NCBI RefSeq assembly: GCF_045291545.1
Contig: NZ_CP149514.1
Location: 1,178,001 to 1,242,000, forward strand
Origin: Gallaecimonas sp045291545
GTDB taxonomy: Bacteria > Pseudomonadota > Gammaproteobacteria > Enterobacterales > Gallaecimonadaceae
Length of the DNA stretch: 64,000 bases
Direction: 5' to 3'
The first letter of the stretch is position 1. Each line of letters starts with the position of its first letter. The position numbers were made by a program, and so were the translations under genes. This document shows, piece after piece, positions 60,122-64,000 of the stretch. The notes under the pieces were generated by a model. It did no database searches, had not been told where the DNA came from, and saw only the letters and a list, made by a program, of their open reading frames with translations.

Positions 60122-62131
60122 TTACTTCACGCGCATACCGGGCTCGGCACCGTCGTCCGGGTGCAGTACCCAGAGATCCTTGCCGCCGGGGCCTGCTGCC
60201 AGCACCATGCCTTCGCTCATGCCGAAGCGCATTTTGCGTGGCGCCAGATTGGCTACCATCACCGTCAGTTTGCCTTCCAGATCTTCAGGCGCGTAGGCCG
60301 ACTTGATACCGGCAAACACCTGGCGGCTTTCGCCACCGAGATCCAGTTGCAGGCGCAGCAGTTTATCGGCGCCTTCGACGTGTTCGGCCTTGGCGATGCG
60401 GGCAATGCGCAAATCCAGCTTGGCAAAGTCATCAAAGCTGATTTGTGGGCTGATGGGTTCATCGGCCAGCGGCCCGCTGACTACCGGCGCTGTGGTTTGT
60501 TTTGAGGCTTCTACCATGGCGTTGACCTTGTCGCTGTCGATACGGCTCATCATCGGTTTAAAGGGGCTGATGCTGTGGTTGGTCAGCAGCTGTGCGCGGT
60601 TGTCCCAACGCAGTTCCACGTTCAGGAAGGCTTCAACCTTCTCTGCCAGCACCGGCAGTACCGGCTTAAGGTACGTCACCAGTACCCGGAACAGGTTCAG
60701 GCTCAGTGAACAGACCTGATGCGCTTCTTCCAGCGTGTCGTCGTTTTTCACCAGTACCCAGGGGGCGGTGTCGGCGATATAGGTATTGGCTTTGTCAGCC
60801 AGGGCCATGATCTCACGCATGGCGCGGCCAAACTCGCGGCTCTCAAAGGCGGCAGCAATATCATCACCCTTGGCGACAAATTCATCATACAAGGCGGTGT
60901 CAAACTGGCTTGCCAGCTTGCCGTCAAAACGCTTGGCAATGAAGCCGGCGGTGCGCGAGGCGATGTTAACCAGCTTACCGACCAGATCAGAGTTCACCCG
61001 CTGGGTGAAGTCGTCCAGGCTCAGGTCCAAATCGTCAATGCGGTGCGACAGTTTGGCTGCGTAGTAATAGCGCAGGTATTCCGGGTCCAGGTGGTCCAGG
61101 TAGGTGCGGGCTTTGATGAAGGTGCCGCGCGACTTGGACATCTTGGCACCGTTGACGGTGACATAACCGTGGGCAAAGACGTTGCTGGGTTTACGGAAAC
61201 CGGCGCCGTCGAGCATGGCTGGCCAGAACAGGCTGTGGAAATAGATGATGTCCTTGCCGATGAAGTGGTACACCTCGGCGCTGGAGTCTTCTGCCCAGAA
61301 GTCATCAAAGTTCAGACCGTTTTTGTCACACAGGGCTTTGAAAGACGCCAGGTAGCCGATAGGGGCATCCAGCCACACATAGAAATATTTGCCTGGGGCA
61401 TTGGGGATCTCAAAACCGAAATAGGGGGCATCGCGGGAAATATCCCACCGTGCCAGGCCCTGCTCGAACCATTCTTCGAGTTTGTTGGCCATTTCGTTTT
61501 GCAGCGAGCCGGAGCGGATCCAGCTTTTGAGCATGTCGGCAAAGGCCGGCAGGTCAAAGAAGTAGTGCACCGAGTCCTTGAGTACCGGCGTGGTGCCGGA
61601 TACCACCGAGCGCGGATCTTTCAGATCCACCGGCTGATAGGTGGCACCACAGACTTCGCAGTTGTCGCCGTTTTGGTCTTCAGCGCCACACTTGGGGCAA
61701 GTACCTTTAACGAAGCGGTCTGGCAGGAACATCTTTTCCTGCGGATCGTAAAGCTGGGAGATGGTTTCGGTTTTGATATGGCCGGCGTCATTGAGGCGGT
61801 TGTATATGAGCTCGGCAAAGGCCTTGTTTTCGGCGCTATGGGTGCTGTGGTAATGGTCAAAACCGATATGAAAGTCAGCAAAGTCGGCCTGGTGCTCTAC
61901 CTGCGTTTGGGCAATCATCTGCTCCGGGCTGATGCCTTGCTCACGGGCCTTGAGCATGATCGGCGTGCCGTGGGCGTCATCGGCACAAACATAATAGGCT
62001 TCATGGCCACGCAGTTGTTGAAAGCGCACCCAGATGTCGGTCTGGATGTATTCCAGCATATGGCCCAGGTGAATGGGACCATTGGCATAGGGCAGGGCGC
62101 TGGTAACCAGAATGCGGCGCGAATTTGCCAT
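60122..62131 (-). CDS. metG: Methionyl-tRNA synthetase
   Basis: 669 residues, the long MetRS1 form. The HIGH motif is HLGH in ANGPIHLGHMLEY, KMSKS is in NGAKMSKSRGTF, the zinc knuckle has CPKCGAEDQ and CEVCGA, and the C-terminal tRNA-binding/dimer domain runs from about 570 (LDLRIARIAKAEHVEGADKL). mrp diverges upstream, as in E. coli. A 517-codon opposite-strand opening here is a shadow. Confidence 0.97.
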   Translation of the reverse strand: MANSRRILVTSALPYANGPIHLGHMLEYIQTDIWVRFQQLRGHEAYYVCADDAHGTPIMLKAREQGISPEQMIAQTQVEHQADFADFHIGFDHYHSTHSAENKAFAELIYNRLNDAGHIKTETISQLYDPQEKMFLPDRFVKGTCPKCGAEDQNGDNCEVCGATYQPVDLKDPRSVVSGTTPVLKDSVHYFFDLPAFADMLKSWIRSGSLQNEMANKLEEWFEQGLARWDISRDAPYFGFEIPNAPGKYFYVWLDAPIGYLASFKALCDKNGLNFDDFWAEDSSAEVYHFIGKDIIYFHSLFWPAMLDGAGFRKPSNVFAHGYVTVNGAKMSKSRGTFIKARTYLDHLDPEYLRYYYAAKLSHRIDDLDLSLDDFTQRVNSDLVGKLVNIASRTAGFIAKRFDGKLASQFDTALYDEFVAKGDDIAAAFESREFGRAMREIMALADKANTYIADTAPWVLVKNDDTLEEAHQVCSLSLNLFRVLVTYLKPVLPVLAEKVEAFLNVELRWDNRAQLLTNHSISPFKPMMSRIDSDKVNAMVEASKQTTAPVVSGPLADEPISPQISFDDFAKLDLRIARIAKAEHVEGADKLLRLQLDLGGESRQVFAGIKSAYAPEDLEGKLTVMVANLAPRKMRFGMSEGMVLAAGPGGKDLWVLHPDDGAEPGMRVK

Positions 62132-62243
62132 CTCTACTCGCTCTTGCTGTTGTTGGGAAACAAAGCCGACAGTTTACGCGAAATTTTCGTGCCGTTGCAC
62201 CTTGGTGCTATGCTGGCGGCATCTGCAAACAGTCTGTGTAGCC

Positions 62244-63290
62244 ATGCGTTTTTTCAAAGGAAAACAGGATGAGCGGGCGCCCATCACATTTGACGGCGTA
62301 CTGTGCCCGCTAACCGGCCGGCCTCTGGCGGAGGTGTTACTGGCCATGGAAGACAGTGCCGACAGCCTGCGTTTGACCCTGCCATACCCTCCAGCTGCCG
62401 TTGCCTCGGAGCTGGAAGAAGCCTTAAAGCCACAGCTCGGCGGCCGTGTTCTGCACCTGGAAGGGCAGTTGCCGGTGTACAAGAAGCGCCTGGGTGGCAT
62501 CAAGAACATGATTGCGGTGGCCTCGGGTAAGGGGGGCGTGGGTAAGTCCACTACCACCATCAACCTGGCATTGGCCCTTTATGAGCTGGGCCTGAAAGTG
62601 GCGGTGCTGGATGCGGACTTGTTTGGCCCTTCACTGCCGATGATGCTTGGCACCCTCGACGAACACCCGGAAAGCCCTGATGGCAAAACCATGCTGCCGG
62701 TTGCGGCCCATGGTTTGCTGACCCAGTCCATCGGCTATCTGGTCAACGCCGCCGACGCTGCTGTCTGGCGTGGCCCCATGGCCAGCACGGCACTATTGCA
62801 ACTGGTCAATGAAACACGCTGGCCGGACGTGGATCTGATGCTCATCGATATGCCGCCGGGCACCGGCGACATCCAGCTGACGGTATCGCAAAAGCTGCCG
62901 CTAACCGGCGCGGTGATTGTTACCACGCCGCAGGACTTGGCTCTGGCCGATGCCATTAAGGGCATCAATATGTTCGAGAAAGTTGATGTGCCGGTGCTGG
63001 GGCTGATTGAGAACATGAGTTACCACCATTGCCCGCAATGTGGCCATCATAGCCACCTGTTTGGTGTGCATGGCGGTGCCGATCTGGCAGAGAAAAAAGG
63101 CGTGCCGCTACTGGCCGAAATTCCGCTGACCCAGGCCATTCGCCAGTTCAGTGACAGTGGCGAGCCGATTGTCGTTGGCGAGCCGCAGTGTGAAGAAAGC
63201 CATGCCTATATCCGTGCGGCCCGGCAGCTACTGGCAGAGCTGGTAAAAAGGCCGGTACCGGCACAACCTATTGATATCAAAATGGTGTAG
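62244..63290 (+). CDS. mrp: Iron-sulfur cluster carrier ATPase Mrp/ApbC
   Basis: 348 residues. The N-terminal 80 residues are a small DUF59/MIP18-like part; the deviant P-loop SGKGGVGKST lies near residue 95, MRP signature PDVDLMLIDMPPGTGDIQL follows, and the cluster-binding CPQCG lies near 260. It carries Fe-S clusters to apo-proteins. The start at 62244 fits the family; 44 codons upstream that overlap the metG leader are rejected. Confidence 0.94.
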   Translation: MRFFKGKQDERAPITFDGVLCPLTGRPLAEVLLAMEDSADSLRLTLPYPPAAVASELEEALKPQLGGRVLHLEGQLPVYKKRLGGIKNMIAVASGKGGVGKSTTTINLALALYELGLKVAVLDADLFGPSLPMMLGTLDEHPESPDGKTMLPVAAHGLLTQSIGYLVNAADAAVWRGPMASTALLQLVNETRWPDVDLMLIDMPPGTGDIQLTVSQKLPLTGAVIVTTPQDLALADAIKGINMFEKVDVPVLGLIENMSYHHCPQCGHHSHLFGVHGGADLAEKKGVPLLAEIPLTQAIRQFSDSGEPIVVGEPQCEESHAYIRAARQLLAELVKRPVPAQPIDIKMV

Positions 63291-63335
63291 AATTCCCGGC
63301 AATTTTTTTGCCCAGACCAGATGAGATTCGGTGCC

Positions 63336-63971
63336 ATGCCTGCGGAACAGCCTTGCGTCATTATCGGTATTGCTGGCGCGTCAGCGTCCGGTAAATCATT
63401 GATTGCCAGAACCATTTTCAATGAACTTAAAGCCGAGGTAGGCCGTGAGGAAATTGCTGTCATTACCGAAGACAGCTACTACCGCGACCAGAGCCACCTG
63501 TCGATGGGAGAGCGGGTTAAAACCAACTACGACCACCCGCAAGCCTTTGAGCATGATCTGCTGGTACGCCAGCTTCAGGCTCTGAAAAACGGCGATGCCG
63601 TGCAGATCCCGGAATATTCCTACGAGCATCACACCCGCAAGGACACCAGCCACACGGTAACACCGAAAAAGGTGATCATCCTTGAAGGGATCCTGCTGTT
63701 GTCTTATCAGCCGCTTCGGGAGATGCTGCAAGCGTCGGTGTTTGTAGATGCGCCGCTGGATATCTGCCTGATGCGCCGGTTGCTGCGGGATGTGGCAGAG
63801 CGTGGCCGCACCATGGAATCGGTACTCAAGCAGTACATGGAAACCGTGCGGCCGATGTACATGCAGTTTATTGAGCCATCCAAGCAATATGCCGATATTA
63901 TCGTGCCCAGAGGCGGTAAAAACCGCATTGCCATCGATATGCTAAAAGCCAAAATTCGTCAGCATCTGTAG
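63336..63971 (+). CDS. udk: Uridine kinase
   Basis: 211 residues. It phosphorylates uridine and cytidine for pyrimidine salvage. P-loop GASASGKS lies near residues 13-20, with EDSYYRDQSHLSM, FEHDLL and EGILLL typical of Udk. Two in-frame ATGs exist (63321 and 63336); the second gives the family N-terminus, but the first cannot be ruled out. It sits between mrp and dcd. Confidence 0.95.
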   Translation: MPAEQPCVIIGIAGASASGKSLIARTIFNELKAEVGREEIAVITEDSYYRDQSHLSMGERVKTNYDHPQAFEHDLLVRQLQALKNGDAVQIPEYSYEHHTRKDTSHTVTPKKVIILEGILLLSYQPLREMLQASVFVDAPLDICLMRRLLRDVAERGRTMESVLKQYMETVRPMYMQFIEPSKQYADIIVPRGGKNRIAIDMLKAKIRQHL

Positions 63972-63979
63972 GAAACGCC

Positions 63980-64000
63980 ATGCGTCTGTGTGATACCGAT
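63980..64000 (+). CDS. dcd: dCTP deaminase, first seven codons
   Basis: The window ends after MRLCDTD, the near-exact beginning of gammaproteobacterial dCTP deaminases (MRLCDRD in E. coli), preceded by AGGAAA. Position after udk is the E. coli order. The rest lies outside the window. Confidence 0.85.

Noticed and set aside
60719..62272. A 517-codon plus-strand opening opposite metG
   Set aside because: It lies fully antisense to a gene with all MetRS motifs; the translation has no recognisable domain and reflects codon bias of metG.

Overview
The window reads as chromosome of a free-living, probably marine or brackish gammaproteobacterium outside the Enterobacterales. The core genes resemble E. 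coli genes closely and keep its gene order: rluE-nudJ-mnmA-hflD-purB; cspD/clpS-clpA/infA/aat/trxB/lrp/ftsK/lolA/rarA/serS; uvrY-uvrC-pgsA followed by tRNA-Gly/Cys/Leu; udk-dcd. It also has genes E. coli lacks: leucine dehydrogenase, alanine dehydrogenase, monomeric isocitrate dehydrogenase and Bpt leucyl-transferase. A Gallaecimonas- or Alteromonadales-like host is a guess. Core GC is high; the accessory stretches are visibly AT-rich.

Layout. 0-4.2 kb: branched-chain amino acid operon ilvD(partial)-ilvA-ilvC, convergent with leucine dehydrogenase (4.3-5.3 kb). 5.6-11.5 kb: a DUF4826-like protein, ribosomal oxygenase RoxA, then purB-hflD-mnmA and nudJ-rluE. 11.7-19.8 kb: monomeric NADP-IDH, cspD, and a compact N-degron locus (clpS, clpA, bpt, aat) with infA and trxB. 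19.9-28.5 kb: ald and lrp diverge around a strong Lrp-box match, followed by ftsK-lolA-rarA-serS-nadE and a GIY-YIG gene. 28.5-31.1 kb: tusDCBE sulfur relay (supplying mnmA) and yccA. 31.2-35.1 kb: tRNA-Ser, uvrY-uvrC-pgsA and a tRNA cluster with two identical tRNA-Cys genes.

35.1-51.6 kb is an accessory region. It holds a CSD-DUF1294 protein, a broken adhesin-like fragment, decayed phage genes, an AbiC-like AT-rich membrane protein, a 485-residue protein built on an internal duplication, a large HD-GYP sensor, small membrane proteins, an XRE-membrane regulator, and two AT-rich genes that look like anti-phage defence: a GmrSD-like DUF262/DUF1524 protein and a GHKL ATPase fused to a PD-(D/E)xK nuclease. 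Each of the last two is followed immediately by an attC-like bulged hairpin overlapping its stop codon. A family of long interspersed repeats fills 50.3-51.5 kb, with another copy at 40.05 kb.

51.6-64 kb returns to core and metabolic genes: thioesterase, Mn-riboswitch-mntP, acetyl-CoA hydrolase/transferase, a probably Fur-regulated membrane operon, a Vat-type acetyltransferase with an AraC regulator and an S41 protease-like protein, metG, mrp, udk and the first codons of dcd.
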